Numbered from the stretch's first letter, positions 24,180 to 36,551 are shown. The stretch is DNA of 64,000 nucleotides from Heterocephalus glaber (GCF_000247695.1 NW_004624733.1:2348892-2412891), one strand, 5' to 3'. The notes: generated by a model not told the origin, from the sequence alone. Translations and numbers: made by a program.

Positions 24180-24508
24180 TCAACAGTTCATTATCCCCAA
24201 AGCACTCATTTGCTCCATTTCTCAGTTTAGCCTTAGGCAGCCAATAATCTACTTGCTGTCCTCATAGACTGGGTTCACCTATCATACAATATGCAGTTTT
24301 CTTTATCTTATTTTTCACTTAGCATATTGCCTTTATAATAAAGTGCTTTGTAATGTTGTAATAAAGTACTTTGTTCTTTCTATGGCTGAATAGTATTCTA
24401 CTGTATAAATATGACACCATTTGTAAACTGTTCACTAATTGGTAGATGTGGGCTGTTTCCAGTTTTTGGCTTTTAAGGATAGTCCTTATACTTAATATTT
24501 GCTGGGTT
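24180..24508 (-). mobile_element. Antisense old L1 3' end
   Basis: CTATGGCTGAATAGTATTCT, GGGCTGTTTCCAGTTTTTGG and AGTCCTTATACTTAATATTT are the reverse of the L1 ORF2 C-terminal/3' region. The young L1 at 24509 inserted into this fragment. Confidence 0.7.
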
Positions 24509-25796
24509 CAATGTGGGAAAAAATCTTCACCTGCTCTTCCTCAGACAAAGGTCTACTATCTCGAATCTATAAAGAACTTAAAAAGATCAGACCTCCCAAA
24601 TTTAAAGACCCAATCCAAAAATGGGCATCTGAAATGAATACACATTTCTCAGACAAACAAGTAGAAATAGCAAATAAATACATGAAAAAAATGTTCAACA
24701 TCACTGGTCATTCGAGAGATGCAAATGAAAACAACGCTGAGATTCCACTTCACTCCAGAAAGAATGGCTGCTATCATGAAATCAACCAAGAACAAATGCT
24801 GGCGGGGCTGTGGGGAAAGAGGAACCCTGCTCCACTGCTGGTGGGAGTGTAGACTGGTGCAACCACTGTGCAAATCAGTATGGAGATACCTCAAAGAACT
24901 AGGACTGGAAGTCCCATTTGACCCCGCTATTCCCCTGCTGGGGATCTTCCCCAAAGAATTAAAAGAATCATACCACAGTGATATATGTGCGCCCATGTTC
25001 ATAGCAGCACAGTTTGTAATAGCTAAAACTTGGAAACAGCCCAAATGCCCATCAACTGGAGACTGGATCAAGAAAATGTGGGTTTTTAATAAAATGGAAT
25101 ACTACTCAGCCATAAAAAATGAGAAATTAGAGACATTTATAGCTAAGTGGATGCACATTGAGGCAATACTCTTAAGTGAAATAAATAGGACACACATGAA
25201 TAAATTCCGAATAGTTTCTCTGGTATGAGAAACAAAGTGTAAATAAGGACTAAATGTATAATAGGTCATGTGAAATAGGAAGCAAAGGGGCAAAGGGGAA
25301 GGAAGTGGGAGGGCTAGGGGAAAGGATAGAAGGGAATGGGATTAATATGAGAAAATGGAAAACTAGGAACAAAATCTTTGTAAATAGGAATTGGAGGGGT
25401 TGAAGGGAGGGCTGGGCAAGGGTGAAAAATAAGAACCAAGAGAGACTATGTAAAGGTGCAAATTTCCAATGATGAATGTCATTATATTGTATACCTAAAA
25501 TGTACCAATGATTAGAATGAATAATCGATAATGTAAAATAGGAAGAAAAGGTCCAAAGGGGTAGGGGTAGTGGGAGGGGCAGGGGAAAGGAAAGAAGGGA
25601 AAGGAAAAATGATGAGAAATGGAAAAAATGGAAATAAAGTCTTTGTAAGTAGGGAAGGGTAGAGGGCGTGAAGGGAGGGCTGGGAATGGGGAAAAAATAA
25701 GAACCAAGATGCATTATGTAAAGGTACAATTCCCAATGAGAAATGTAATTGTGTTGTATACCTACAATGTACCAATAAAAGAATTTAATAAAAAAA
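24509..25796 (+). mobile_element. Young 5'-truncated L1 with target-site duplication
   Basis: The element starts inside ORF2 and ends in an A-rich tail after AATGTACCAATAAAAG. The 15-bp repeat AATATTTGCTGGGTT flanks it (24494-24508 and 25797-25811). The 3' UTR (about 25250-25785) contains two diverged copies, about 250 bp each, of a G-rich polypurine block that ends TTGTATACCT.CAATGTACCAAT-style. Shorter pieces of the same 3' end occur at 50480-50565 and 62860-62945, so this family has been a local source of insertions. Confidence 0.95.
24510..25228 (+). pseudogene. L1 ORF2 C-terminal fragment
   Basis: L1 ORF2 encodes the endonuclease/reverse transcriptase that copies L1 RNA into DNA at a genomic nick. 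Only the part beyond the reverse transcriptase is present. One frame covers the KKMFNITGH region, then a frameshift near 24700 moves to the frame opened at 24719. That frame is intact for 169 codons to the TGA at 25228. It includes the Cys-rich segment [18 protein letters not shown] and [15 protein letters not shown] near the natural C-terminus. Both catalytic domains are missing, so it cannot act. Confidence 0.9.
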
Positions 25797-25811
25797 AATA
25801 TTTGCTGGGTT

Positions 25812-26990
25812 TTTGATTGACTTTAACTGAGCAAAATCACAAAATACCAGAATTTGATCAGATCTGAAAGATCATACAACCCAAGCCTTCATTTAATAGC
25901 TAAAGAAACTAAAATCAAAACACATTAATTGATTTTTAAAATATACATGGTTCACTGATGATAAAGACAAGATTAGAAACCCAGGATTTCCGGTCATTCC
26001 TTTGTTTTTTCTTTTTAAATCTGTTTTCATTTTCCCTCGAGAAACATTCTGCCTGGAACTCTCTTCCTCCAGTTCCACTCTGAACAAGCTGCTCTCCTCA
26101 GGCCAGAACTGCCCAGGGTCATTTCCATCCAGAGCCAACCTGGGAAGCCCTCTACTCCTACCCCCATGGTAAAACCCTCAGCCTTACCTTTGCCTCCAGG
26201 AACCTGGGAACTGTCACTCAGCCCTCTGGGATTCCCAGACCAAATCTACTGACTCTGGACCCCACTCTGCCCCCAGACATTTTATGCAGACCTGCTCTTT
26301 CCTCCTCAAACTCACTTACTATTCTTTATCTGTTTTCTGTCTGTGTAGATCAGGGTTACAGATGTCCCCAAGATTTATGAGGATACTAATCTACATTCCC
26401 AGATTTTACTTTTTTAGGTCAAGGGAGATTTTCAAGACAAGAAACCAAAAATTTCTTTGGTAACTCTAAACCAGAAATGTCCACATATTTTTGAAATAAT
26501 CTTTTGGGTAAAATAGTTATGTAGTTAATACAAATATATGGCCAATAATAATTTCACTCAAAATAAGAGGAGAGAGGGGGACATAATCCCACCACAAATC
26601 CTAAACATGAGTTTCATTCCATAAATATCCCAGATGTGCATGAAAGAGGCTGCCCTTCACTAGTCACAGGTGGAAACCACCCTGATTTCCCACTGTTATT
26701 ATTCCTAGTAATACTGCTAAGTGTTACTCCATTAGCCTAACATAGGCAAAATAAGGAGTCTCTCTGAAGCTGAAAATAATCCATGGGCTTTTTAAAAATA
26801 AAAATTATTATTCCAAGTTTCCTATAATATTTTATCAAATGCCAAGGCACACAGAACTGATTCTGAACACTTTTTTCCAATTATATAAATCTAATATATT
26901 GTAATTGCTCTTTTTTGAAAAATGTTTATGAATTATGCACCACAGGCTAGAAAACAGTGGCTATACACATACATAGTAATTGGCTGTTAT
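25812..26990. other. Anonymous non-coding stretch
   Basis: No exon is recognised. A C/T-rich part at 26040-26340 may be a worn L2 fragment. The rest shows no signature I can name. Confidence 0.35.
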
Positions 26991-27190
26991 TCTCCAACCA
27001 GTTAGCAAGTATTTATTGGACATGCTGTGCACTAAACACAGCAGGGGAAATAGAAGTAGATAAAATACAACCCTATGGCCCTTGTAATCTACTTGTGATA
27101 ACAAGACAAATACATGTGAAGTTAAACAGTACAAAGGAACATGTGGTCAAAGGACTGGGGCACAAGTTCTACACAAAGTAGGAAGCAGAC
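26990..27190 (+). repeat. Ancient mammalian repeat, class uncertain
   Basis: AAGTATTTATTGGACATGCT and GTGCACTAAACACAGCAGGG are the worn opening of the old mammalian repeat type also seen at 2660-3160. Confidence 0.4.
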
Positions 27191-27294
27191 TCCCTAAATA
27201 ATACTGAGAACAAAAGGGAAAGAAGGACACCAAAAGTCTAAACCTCACATAGAAACTAAAGCTAATGTATGCAATGATTATCTCACTGGCCAGC

Positions 27295-27440
27295 ACTAAA
27301 ACCTTCCATGGCTCATTTCTAACAACCAACAAAAGACCAAACTCTCTAGCTCGATCTCAAGACCCCATAAGTCGTGGCCCCACTCTACCTGGCTAGATTT
27401 CGTTGAAGCTAGACTGCCCATTAACAGCCCCTGGACACAG
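27295..27440 (+). repeat. L2 LINE fragment
   Basis: AAAACCTTCCATGGCTCATT, AAAAGACCAAACTCTCTAGC and GTGGCCCCACTCTACCTGGC follow the L2 3' ORF consensus as I remember it. Confidence 0.6.
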
Positions 27441-29780
27441 TGACATCCACTGCTGTCTACCCTCCCTTGCTCCTGATGTCCTCTCCTACCCAACAGCCTT
27501 CCCTCAATCTCAGCTACTGAAATACATCAATTTTACACTCCACTTCCTTCCTTCCTTGACAGCATCTCAACACTGTTTTTTTCAATACTAACTGTGCAGA
27601 TCTTTGCCCTTGAGACAGCCTGTCTCCAAGATGTCCCCAGTGATTCTCACCTTCTGGCATTTATTCAGACATGATCCTCTTCCCCATGACCTGTGTAAAC
27701 AATAGGTTATTGTAGAAGAGACACTGTGTGACTCTCACTGTTTGATCTGACAGCCATCTGAGTCCTCCACTTTGTGTTCTCCTGTGTCACTCACTCGGGG
27801 ACAGCCATCCATATATCCCGGTTTACTCTAGTAAACTTACACAGAGGTCTACATGCATAGACTGAAGCCTTCTGCTTCAAGCCAGTACCAACATGCCAGC
27901 TACAGAAGTGAACCAACTTGTACTCGAATCTTCCAGCTCCAGAAAAACCTTCAGATATCTGCAGACCTGGCCAACTCCCTAACTTCAACCTCAAGAAAGA
28001 CCTCAAGTCTGAACCATTTGGCTGAGCTGCTCCCAAATTCCCAACCCACAGAAATGGAGTACAATAACATATTTATTATTAGTTTTAGCTAAGTTTTGTT
28101 AGCTGTTTATTATGCAGCAATTGTTAATAAATATATCTCCTTATGTATTCTGCATGGGATTCTAAATATTTCCATCCTAATCTTTTTCTTAGAACTAGAA
28201 AAACATATCCCAAGAGCAAGAATTTTTCAATTCTCTGCATGCTTTATAAGACATTTAGTAAATCATTAGTTTACTGAATGATAAAAAAAAACTGAAAAAA
28301 GAAATGAAATAATTAGTAAAAGTTGTGCCTTGGGTTGACTTCACATTGGTTTTGGATAATCATCCAAATTATTTTTTAACTTTCAAAACTTGGTAGTATA
28401 GAAGCAATATCAACTGGTAATCTGGATTCTGATCTCAGTCTGGACTTTCAAGGAATGCAGAGAGACTTCAACTCACCTCCATAACAGCAATCATCTCCCC
28501 TCCCAGACATTCCTGATTTGTCCAAAGGCAAGAGCAGCCTTAAAGTATCACCAGTGATAAGTAAGCATTGGGGCGGCCAAGAGTCAGGGACAGGAATCGG
28601 GAGGAGACTGCAATAATAAATAGCAGCCACACGGAATTCAGTGTTGTCTGGCCAGAACCATGTCCTGACCTTGGCAGAATACTCAGTCCAAGTACTTTGG
28701 CCCCAGTCCAAGGAACTGAAGGTATTTTATAGACTTCTACTTCAGATTTCTTCTAAATCCTCTAATATTTCAGTGCAGGTACACTCTTAAACTCAGGGTT
28801 AAATTACAGTCTAACTGAGTCCTCGTGGGTCTTGAGACCCAATGAAGCTGGTCTAAAACTGAATACCTCTTACTAAACCATTAAAAGAAACAGAACCAAG
28901 CTTTTGTAGGTCCTTTCATTAATAAAACCACAGGAAGCACACAAAATCACAGTCATTACCACTGGGAAACACCAAGAAATCTGAAATTGTGAAATTATAG
29001 ATTACACATAAAGGTAAGGTTCAATATACAATATACTAATTGCTAACAAGTAGCTAGCTTAGAAGACAGATTTACTTTGAATTAACATTTATATTAATGA
29101 CTGGAACATTAGAGAAATAGAAAAATGATTAAGAACCTACATAAAGGAAAGCTACAAAATCATGTTGGAAGACAGTTGGCTCCCACGGTAAAAAGCAGTG
29201 TGTGGTTTTAAGTCCAGAAATGGAGCACAAAATGGAGTCAACTTAGCCTAGGGGCAAAACAAGATTCTTCCAAGAATGAGAATTTAGTACTCATTAAAAT
29301 TCTGTGCAGTTTAATTTTACATATCCTTCTCTTTCTCTTTGGTGCCTATATCCAGACTTCAAAGAGATCTGGTATTTAGCCTAATTCTTTCCACATGGTA
29401 AACACACCTCATTGCCTATAGGCACCAGTCAGAGTAGTTTCCTCGGAGAAAGAGGGGTTGGATAAGGAGTCTTCTGTGTAAACTATTCCATCCCATTAGT
29501 GTTAGAGACCTGAACTTTATTAGTGGGGCCAGTTGTATAAACCTACTGATAAGGAAAGGCTGCAGCCCAGCTGTTCTTGGCATTTCTCTTTATACAAAAG
29601 AGGGACTGCTTGAGCAAAACTGTCTAATCCCTTAAAGATGTGTATTAGCTAAAGAAAACTTTTTAAATACCTCAGGATCTTAATCTCACTAATTATGTTG
29701 AAAAATTCAATCATATCATCACTGTTTTTTAGTATTTTTGCTCCAGTCCCTCTCAGCAGTATCAGAATAAGATCATCTTT
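27440..29780. other. Anonymous non-coding stretch
   Basis: No coding exon or young repeat is recognised. Open frames of up to 87 codons (for example 28448-28711, minus) lack motifs. Confidence 0.4.
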
Positions 29781-29797
29781 AAAAATACATGATGTGG

Positions 29798-29881
29798 CCG
29801 GGGATTTAGCTCAGTGTTTCTGCCGCTTGCCTTGCAAGCACAAGGTCCCAAGTTTGATCCCCAATACCAAAAAAAAAAAAT
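29798..29881 (+). mobile_element. ID SINE, first of a tandem pair
   Basis: Sense: GGCCGGGGATTTAGCTCAGT, AAGTTTGATCCCCAATACC, A tail. It is preceded by AAAATACATGATGTG and followed by a worn copy (AAAAATGATGTGAAG). Confidence 0.9.
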
Positions 29882-29889
29882 GATGTGAA

Positions 29890-29978
29890 GGCTGGGGATT
29901 TAGCTCAGTGGTTCTGCTGCCTGCCTTGCAAGCGCAAGGTCCTGAGTTTGATCCCTGGTACCCGCCCCCCCAAAAATA
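29890..29978 (+). mobile_element. ID SINE, second of a tandem pair
   Basis: Sense: GGCTGGGGATTTAGCTCAGT, GAGTTTGATCCCTGGTACCC and an unusual CGCCCCCCC tail before AAAAATACATGATGTG. The target sequence recurs once more at about 29997-30008 after a short A run. Confidence 0.9.
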
Positions 29979-30008
29979 CATGATGTGAAAAAAAAAACAC
30001 ATGATGTG

Positions 30009-31800
30009 GACATTCCTTCAGGATACAGCTAGGTTTTACTTTCTCCATTTCTTTCTCAAGAAAGGCAACGACCAATTTCATTTAAAATAAAGCCAAATGT
30101 CTGTAAAAACACAGAAAAACGATGCAAGAAACAATGTCAAGGGAAAGGAGAACACTGCACTGTGTATTCTATAGTCACAGCTCTCTATGTGTTATTACAG
30201 ATAAAGATGGAAAGACATAGGAGAGATGAAGGGAGGTATTTTTACACACATCTATAACTTAACTACATTCTAGTCTTTCTAAATGTCCTTTACTTTTGAT
30301 GGGAGTTGTCTTAATAGTGGGTGTTGTATGTTTACTTTTTTAAATTATCAGGATAAGATCTCACCTTATGAGAACAGGGTGGTGACATCTGGACCACTCT
30401 AGACAGATGCCTACCTGATCTCCTAAAAGTTCTCAAACTAAAATAATCCCTTAACTGAAAGTAAAAATATTTAGGAAAGTCATAGAAATGAGGTTACTCA
30501 TTAAAACATATTTACTGAGAACATGGGTATAAAGATGAGTTCTAAAGATAGATAAAACTTCACAGAAGCAGAGCAGAACAGTGGTGGCCAGGACTAGGTT
30601 GCAGAGAGGGGGAATGAGAAATGTTTGTCAAAGGGTACAGCCTTTGGTCATAAGGTGAAAAGGTCCAGGGAGCTAATCTACAGCGTTACATTAATGATGT
30701 TGGAGGGGAAGTTACTGCCCATAGGGAACAATTCTAGGAGGACACAGACAGCTGTAAACTAAGGTGGAATGGTGCTGGTGTAAAGACAGGGAGCTGGCAT
30801 CTAAGATCCCTTCTGCACTCAGCAAAGTTTCATGAGGAGGCAACATCTGAACTGTCTGAGGGAAGGATAGGTTGATGCTGTCCAGCAGAGAGAAGTGAGA
30901 CACACCCTGGGGTACCCAGGGCAAAGGCAGAGAAAAGCAGGTGTGTCCTAGCTGGGACAGCACAGGCTTAGGAATGGGCATCAAGGGAAACTCAAAGAGA
31001 GAGAGGGAGACTGGGACTGGACCTGCCCTTAGGGAGAGAAGGGTGGACAAGTGAACAAATGTCCTTCCTGCTGTGCAAGGACACTTCCACTTACCATTCT
31101 ATTTGATTCTCACAGGTTGTCTTACAAATGAGAAAACTGACACTTGGGGAATCAAATACAGTTGTGAAGTGCTCAGTTTGCCTCTGTCTGCACAGACTAG
31201 TGCGGAGCAGGGTGCACGGCTGGGCTCCCCAGAGTTGGCCTGACACAGGGATGACCAACTGATAGGCCAGGCCATGCTCTGCCACACGGCCACACGGCTC
31301 TTCAGGACTTCTTAAAAACAGACCCTGGGGAGCCACTGACTACACTGGGCTATAGGAATTAAAGCATTAGGGAGCTGTGTTTTGAGGAGAGGGCAGTCCA
31401 GGCTGGAGAGATGGAGTTATCCAATGTTGAAAGCCTGAAGTGTTTGTTTACATGTGCCTCGCTTTTCTTAGGGCACTATTTTTATACAGATTTTTCCAAG
31501 GAATTATTAGTATACCTCAAAACTTCAACTAAAATTTAAATTCTCTCCCTTGGCAAATATATTTTTACTATGAAAATTTAAACACTACAGACAGTATAAA
31601 ATGAAAATACTATCTTTCCCTTCTTCCATTCTGAAGTTCCAGTATTAAATGATATACTGCTCATTCTTCTAATAAATGGGTATGCACTCATAAACATAAT
31701 ATATCTTTTTTAACATAATGAGATCATGATTTGGCTTTTGAATTTAATCTATCTTGGAGATCTCCCCATATCAACTCACAGAGACAAAACTTACTCCAAA
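30009..31800. other. Anonymous non-coding stretch
   Basis: No coding or named repeat signal is recognised. Minus-strand frames at 30712-31050 and 31091-31336 have no recognisable domain or start context. Confidence 0.4.
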
Positions 31801-31821
31801 GTTTTGTAGTGTTTCATCTAT

Positions 31822-31823
<2 letters not shown>

Positions 31824-31861
<38 letters not shown>
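31824..31861. repeat. (GT)n microsatellite
   Basis: About 18 uninterrupted GT units. This length is often polymorphic in mammals. Confidence 0.95.
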
Positions 31862-31862
<1 letters not shown>

Positions 31863-31916
31863 GCAACTGGTCAATATTTAAGTCATTTAGAAGTTTTGTT
31901 TGGTTCTTTTTATTTT

Positions 31917-31995
31917 TTCATTGCTGGGGATCCAACCCAGGGTCTCGTGTGTGCAAGACAAGTGTGCTTTACCACTGAGCTATACCCCAGCCCCT
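31917..31995 (-). mobile_element. Older ID/B4-type SINE
   Basis: Antisense: TTGCTGGGGATCCAACCCAG, TTTACCACTGAGCTATACCC, CAGCCCC. The sequence is near an ancestral ID form. A T run follows at 32006-32021. Confidence 0.7.
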
Positions 31996-32019
31996 TTTCA
32001 TTCTTTTTTTTTTTTTTTT

Positions 32020-33040
32020 TTCCCCTCTTCATTCTTAAAAACAACACTGAAGTGAATCCTTTTTGCACCAAAACTCACTTATGGTCACTTGTCTAAGAAG
32101 ATATGGTCATAGGTGGGCCTACTAGTGTAAGACATAACGTACCAAGACTTCCTCATATCTAAGTATAGTTAACTGTCACTTAGCAATAAAGAGGAAGACA
32201 GGATAGACTACAAGTAAATTTACTCACCCTGGAGCCCCAGGGGAGACTCAGGGCTGGAGTTTTCCTTTCCCACCCAAGCCCCCATGCAGAAGCAAGTCCT
32301 CATTCCATGCTTGCCAGGACAGCTTTCCTGCCCCAAGGACAGGGCACTCTCCTTTCTACCAGTGGTTTCACCCTCTCTGGTTTCCATGCTTAAAATGACA
32401 ATGAAAAATACAGATGGTGATTATCAGAACCATAGAATTTCAGAGCTGTGAAGAATTAATGATTACCTGATCCAAACCTCTTATTTCTTAAATGTGGGCA
32501 TTCTGGCCCAGACAGGTGGAACATCTCAGCCTGTTACTGGACTACACACAGCCATCTTCTGCATGTCTGTCTTGGGTTTTCCATTACACAGTACCGAATG
32601 AAATTTTAAAAAAGGTTGAGGACATATGCTGAGCACAGATAGTAAGAAACTTAAAACCTTATTTTTAAATGCTTTTAATGTCTCTCTCCACCAAGTTAGA
32701 ATGTTAACAAGTCCTGACACTGACATGTTAGTTCCCTCCCTCCCTTCTCTCTAGCACCTTCACTGAGGTGTTCCCAGGAGTGCTGCTGACTTGCTGCTAA
32801 CAGCAAGACACACAGCTTACAAACTGGGGGCTGCTCGAGCCATGAGATGTTCTCTCACCTGTCTCCTTCTACTCATGCTGCAGGATCTAAATCAGGGAGG
32901 CTGCATAGTTCTGCAGGAAGTCTGTTCAGGATCTAAACCCCAGAGAGTAGCCAGGTCCACCCTCCAGCTCCTGAAGCCCAGCTGTGTTACTAACCAAAAG
33001 CACTGGGTAGATGAAGTCGAGGTATAGTTCCTATAAAAGG
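32020..33040. other. Anonymous non-coding stretch
   Basis: A worn mammalian-wide repeat signature (GAATTTCAGAGCTGTGAAGA .. CAGACAGGTGGAAC) lies near 32435-32530. An open frame at 32791-33027 (78 codons) is not recognised. Confidence 0.4.
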
Positions 33041-33044
33041 AAGT

Positions 33045-33270
33045 ACAGCACCATGGTGAAGAACCAATGGATTTGAATACAAGGCTCACCTCTAACCTTG
33101 CCTAACAACTAAAGCTCTGTGGTCTCAGGCTTCTCATCTTTAAAATGGGGATAATAATAGGTTCCTAACAGAACCCATTTCAAACTGCCTCTGATGGGTA
33201 TGGCAATGTCTACAGAGATCTTACTATAGTGTCTGGCACAAAGTAAGGTGCTCAATAAATATTTACAGTC
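33045..33270 (+). repeat. MIR-type ancient SINE
   Basis: Sense MIR: CTTCTCATCTTTAAAATGGG, GATAATAATAGGTTCCTAAC, AGTGTCTGGCACAAAGTAAG and GTGCTCAATAAATATTTAC, in the expected order. Confidence 0.85.
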
Positions 33271-33950
33271 ACACTTGGTTCACACACAGCCCAATCCAAG
33301 GCAAAAGGCAAAAATCCAGGTAGCTGAAAAGAGGAAAAGAAGAAATCTTTAGTATGATTTCTGCAGAACTAATAAAAGCAGAATAGAAAAAGCTTACATT
33401 TTTACACAAGTCCATATTGTCTCTGGAGATAGGAGCAGTCATTCCGGGACTGTTCTAGCCAAGACATGAATTAAATCTGGGGGAAAACTCACTAGGGTGG
33501 GTCACGCTCATAAAATGCCTTCAATGGGGCCAGTCTGGGGAACACCACCCAGGGCTCCAATCTGGAACAGAAAAATGGGAAATCAGAGTGAGTTCTCAGG
33601 TCACAGACAGGTTTTCTATATTGCTGACTGCCTGTTAGAAACAAGAAGTCCCTGCTGTGGTCAAGTTTATGGGGTTTCCTCTTCTTCATTCCTGAAATAA
33701 GAAGTCACTTCAGCATTCACACCCATCATAGGAGAACTGCTATTCCATCACTCCTTACTTTCATCACTGCTTTGGCACAGTGAAAAGTTTTTAAAGCTAT
33801 GTATCATAAGATTGTTTTGTTTTCCATTATGACACGTGACTGGTGTACTCAAGAGGATGAAAGAAAAAGGTCGGAAGGCCCACAGGCCAGGACTTAACAG
33901 GGAAAAGCAGGGAGAGGACACTTGCTGAACAAGTACAAGGCAGACATGTA
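33271..33950. other. Anonymous non-coding stretch
   Basis: Nothing recognised. Confidence 0.4.
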
Positions 33951-34060
33951 GTTTATTTATTTTGAGACAAGATCTCACTAAGAGACCTAGAACTTGTGAC
34001 CTTCCTGCCTCAGCTTCCTGAGTTGCTGGGATTACAGCCACATGCGCTATACCCAGCTGG
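33951..34060 (-). mobile_element. B1-type SINE (antisense)
   Basis: TTTATTTATTTTGAGACAAG, then CTTCCTGCCTCAGCTTCCTG, AGTTGCTGGGATTACAGCC and ATGCGCTATACCCAGC: the reverse of a 7SL-derived B1. Confidence 0.9.
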
Positions 34061-35142
34061 TAAACGCTTTGAGAAGAATGAGATAACAATGTCTGGAGGC
34101 CATCAACTCAATTATCTAAAGAATCTAGGCAGGTAAATGAAATGTGCAACCACCCAGGGTACTACAACAGGCGGCAGCAGAATCTTTGACCAAATGACAC
34201 ATAAGTCACACTGGTCACCAACATTTAAATTTGAAAAGCTAAACAGTAAGTGGAACAAAAAGCATCATATCTGGACTGAGGGTCCCCATTTTATAATGCC
34301 TGCTGTAAGTTCTAATGCCAAGTGACAAGGAAAAGATCAGTCAAGACAGCAGCAGGTGAAAGGGTCTCTCTGGGACAGATAGGTGACAGCTCCAGCCCCA
34401 GTGATCAGAACAGAAAGGTCATAAAGAAGCCAAAGTCTGGGCTGTAAGACTCACAAAATGAGAGGTCAAAGTGAGGACAGAGGGGAGGGCAAACAGGCTC
34501 CGAGATTACAGTGGTCTTCACTACAGAGGTAGGGTCCCTTGTGTTCTAGTCCTACAAATGGGACATATGAACAGCCTGACCACTCCTGCTGTGAGTCCAT
34601 GGGATGATCCAGGAGGGGCTGCAGCTACACACCTTCTGTCAGGAAGAGCCTGGTCGAAGGCCTCACCCAGTGGGAGGAGAGCGGTCAAAGGGACAGGGCA
34701 ATTTCTGAAGGCTAATAAGGAAAGGAAGAGAGCCCACATCTTCCCACACCATTTCATACACAAGTGTATACTGAGTGTTATGTACACTTTACAAGGTTCA
34801 GCTGGAGTTATAAGATTAAATAAAAGAAAAGCTCATTAAGAGTATGTGACTTATTCTAGGTTAACAGGAGGAAGAGATTATCTTGCATCAGGAATGACCA
34901 TATCATAAACTTGGATTTGGTAACACAATGGCTCACTAATCCCAGGACTGGAATGCTAGATATACAGCAGATTACAACAGAAGTAAAGGTACAGTTGATG
35001 CTCTCAAAAGTGCTAAGACAGTAGATCATGCAGAGGGACAGAAAATGAGATCATCACCATCAGACTTTTTAACAATACTTTATGGCAAAAGGAAGTGAAA
35101 TTATGTTATTTAAAATTCTCAAGGAAAAATAATGTGAGCCAA
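34061..35142. other. Anonymous non-coding stretch
   Basis: A 122-codon plus frame at 34471-34839 and an 88-codon minus frame overlap. Neither shows a known motif or splice signals that I could pair. No gene is called. Confidence 0.4.
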
Positions 35143-35330
35143 GATTTTTTTCCTTGTGGTCCTGGGGATTAAACCTAGGGTCCTTGCTGAGCTACATCCC
35201 CAACCCTTTATAAAATTTTTAATTTTTGAGACAAGGTCTCATCAAGTTGCCCAAGCTGGGCTTGGATTTGTGATCCTCCTGCCTTAGGCTTCCAGAGTGC
35301 AGGAATTACAGGCATGAGTTACCTTGTCTG
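35143..35330 (-). mobile_element. B4-like composite SINE (B1 joined to ID)
   Basis: On the plus strand a reverse ID-like part (CCTGGGGATTAAACCTAGGG, TGAGCTACATCCCCAACCC) is followed by a reverse B1 part (TTTTTGAGACAAGGTCTCAT, GCAGGAATTACAGGCATGAG). In sense orientation this is B1 first, ID last. Confidence 0.8.
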
Positions 35331-35653
35331 GAAAGCCAAAATGGACCTTAATTTTAACAGTCACAAAGTATTATCAGGAAATTAGGGGATATTGTTCCCA
35401 TGAGCCCTTCCTACTAGATCTACTAGAGAAAGAGCTTAAATTGACATGTATGGAGACACTGATGTTAGAGAACTAAGAGACCTGATATTCACAGCCACTT
35501 GCAGAAATAAGACTGAATGAATATTAAAGGGAAGATTCTCTAGTATGTAACAGCAATGTGACCTGACAATACATTGAAAACCACAAAGAATGGTGAGGAA
35601 TGGGTATGTATGGCATGTGGCAAAAAGAGTTATTACTGTTTCAGTAAAAACGT

Positions 35654-35840
35654 TACTCTGGGCACAGTGACACATCCTTGTGACACAAGCACTCTGGGAG
35701 ACTGAAGTATGAAGAGCACATGTTCAAGTCCCACAAGTCAGTGAGACTCTGCTTCAAAATAAAAAAAATTTAAAGGGTGCTAGGGATGCAGCTCAGTGCT
35801 AAGGGCCTCGATGCAATCCCCACTACTAAAAAAAAAAAAA
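35654..35840 (+). mobile_element. B4-like composite SINE (B1 joined to ID)
   Basis: Sense B1 part (GGGCACAGTGACACATCCTT, AAGCACTCTGGGAGACTGA) runs into an A-rich linker and an ID part (GGGATGCAGCTCAGTGCTAA) and ends in poly(A). Confidence 0.8.
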
Positions 35841-36240
35841 TGACTCAGAAGCCAACTGAAAGAGGCTCCAGTCAAGAATAGCATCATTTGAATCACAGCA
35901 AAATTAAAATTTCAATGGTTTGAAACCTATCAGACATTTTTAATAACATGAGCTCATAATTTTTAAAAAGTCCTAATTATCCCTTTCTGAGAATGACATG
36001 AAATCAATTCTTGAAAACCAGGTAAATCAAAGGAAATAAGCAACTATCTTGCTTTTCCTATATTAATTGTACCACCAGGTTATCAAAAAACAGACTGAAG
36101 GGAGTCTGTTCTTAGAAGATTATCCTAGATAATAAAATAAAAATGACAAAATTAAAATATCACCATTCCTCAATCCCTAATGAATTGATAGATCTACACA
36201 CTGAGGATCAAAGCTGCTTACATCAAAAAAGAGTGGAAAG

Positions 36241-36325
36241 GGGCCGGGGATTTAGCTCAGTGGTTTCGCTGCCTGCTTCGCAAGCACAAGGATCTGAGTT
36301 CGATCCCCGGTATCAAAAAAAAAAG
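36241..36325 (+). mobile_element. ID SINE
   Basis: Sense: GGGCCGGGGATTTAGCTCAG, GAGTTCGATCCCCGGTATC, A tail. Close to the local consensus. Confidence 0.92.
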
Positions 36326-36551
36326 GATGGAAAAACCAGATCTTATGCAACTTCCAGCAAAAGAAGATAAATATCCCACCACCGGTCATTCTGCCACAGG
36401 GACCAACTCTGTATTTGACTGAGCCTCTAAATCCAGATGCAAGAAAGAGGGCACCAGAAAGTGTACAACAGCACCATGAATGTGTATTTTGTTATCAAGA
36501 CTGAGGGAAACTCCAAGATTGAACACCCAGTCCTTCCACAAACAATTTTTT

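Noticed and set aside
25250..25729. 159-codon minus-strand frame rich in Phe, Pro, Ser and Leu
   Set aside because: It is the reverse reading of the polypurine L1 3' UTR and has no protein family signature.
34471..34839. 122-codon plus-strand frame
   Set aside because: No recognisable domain, and an overlapping minus frame of 88 codons is equally plausible. Treated as chance.
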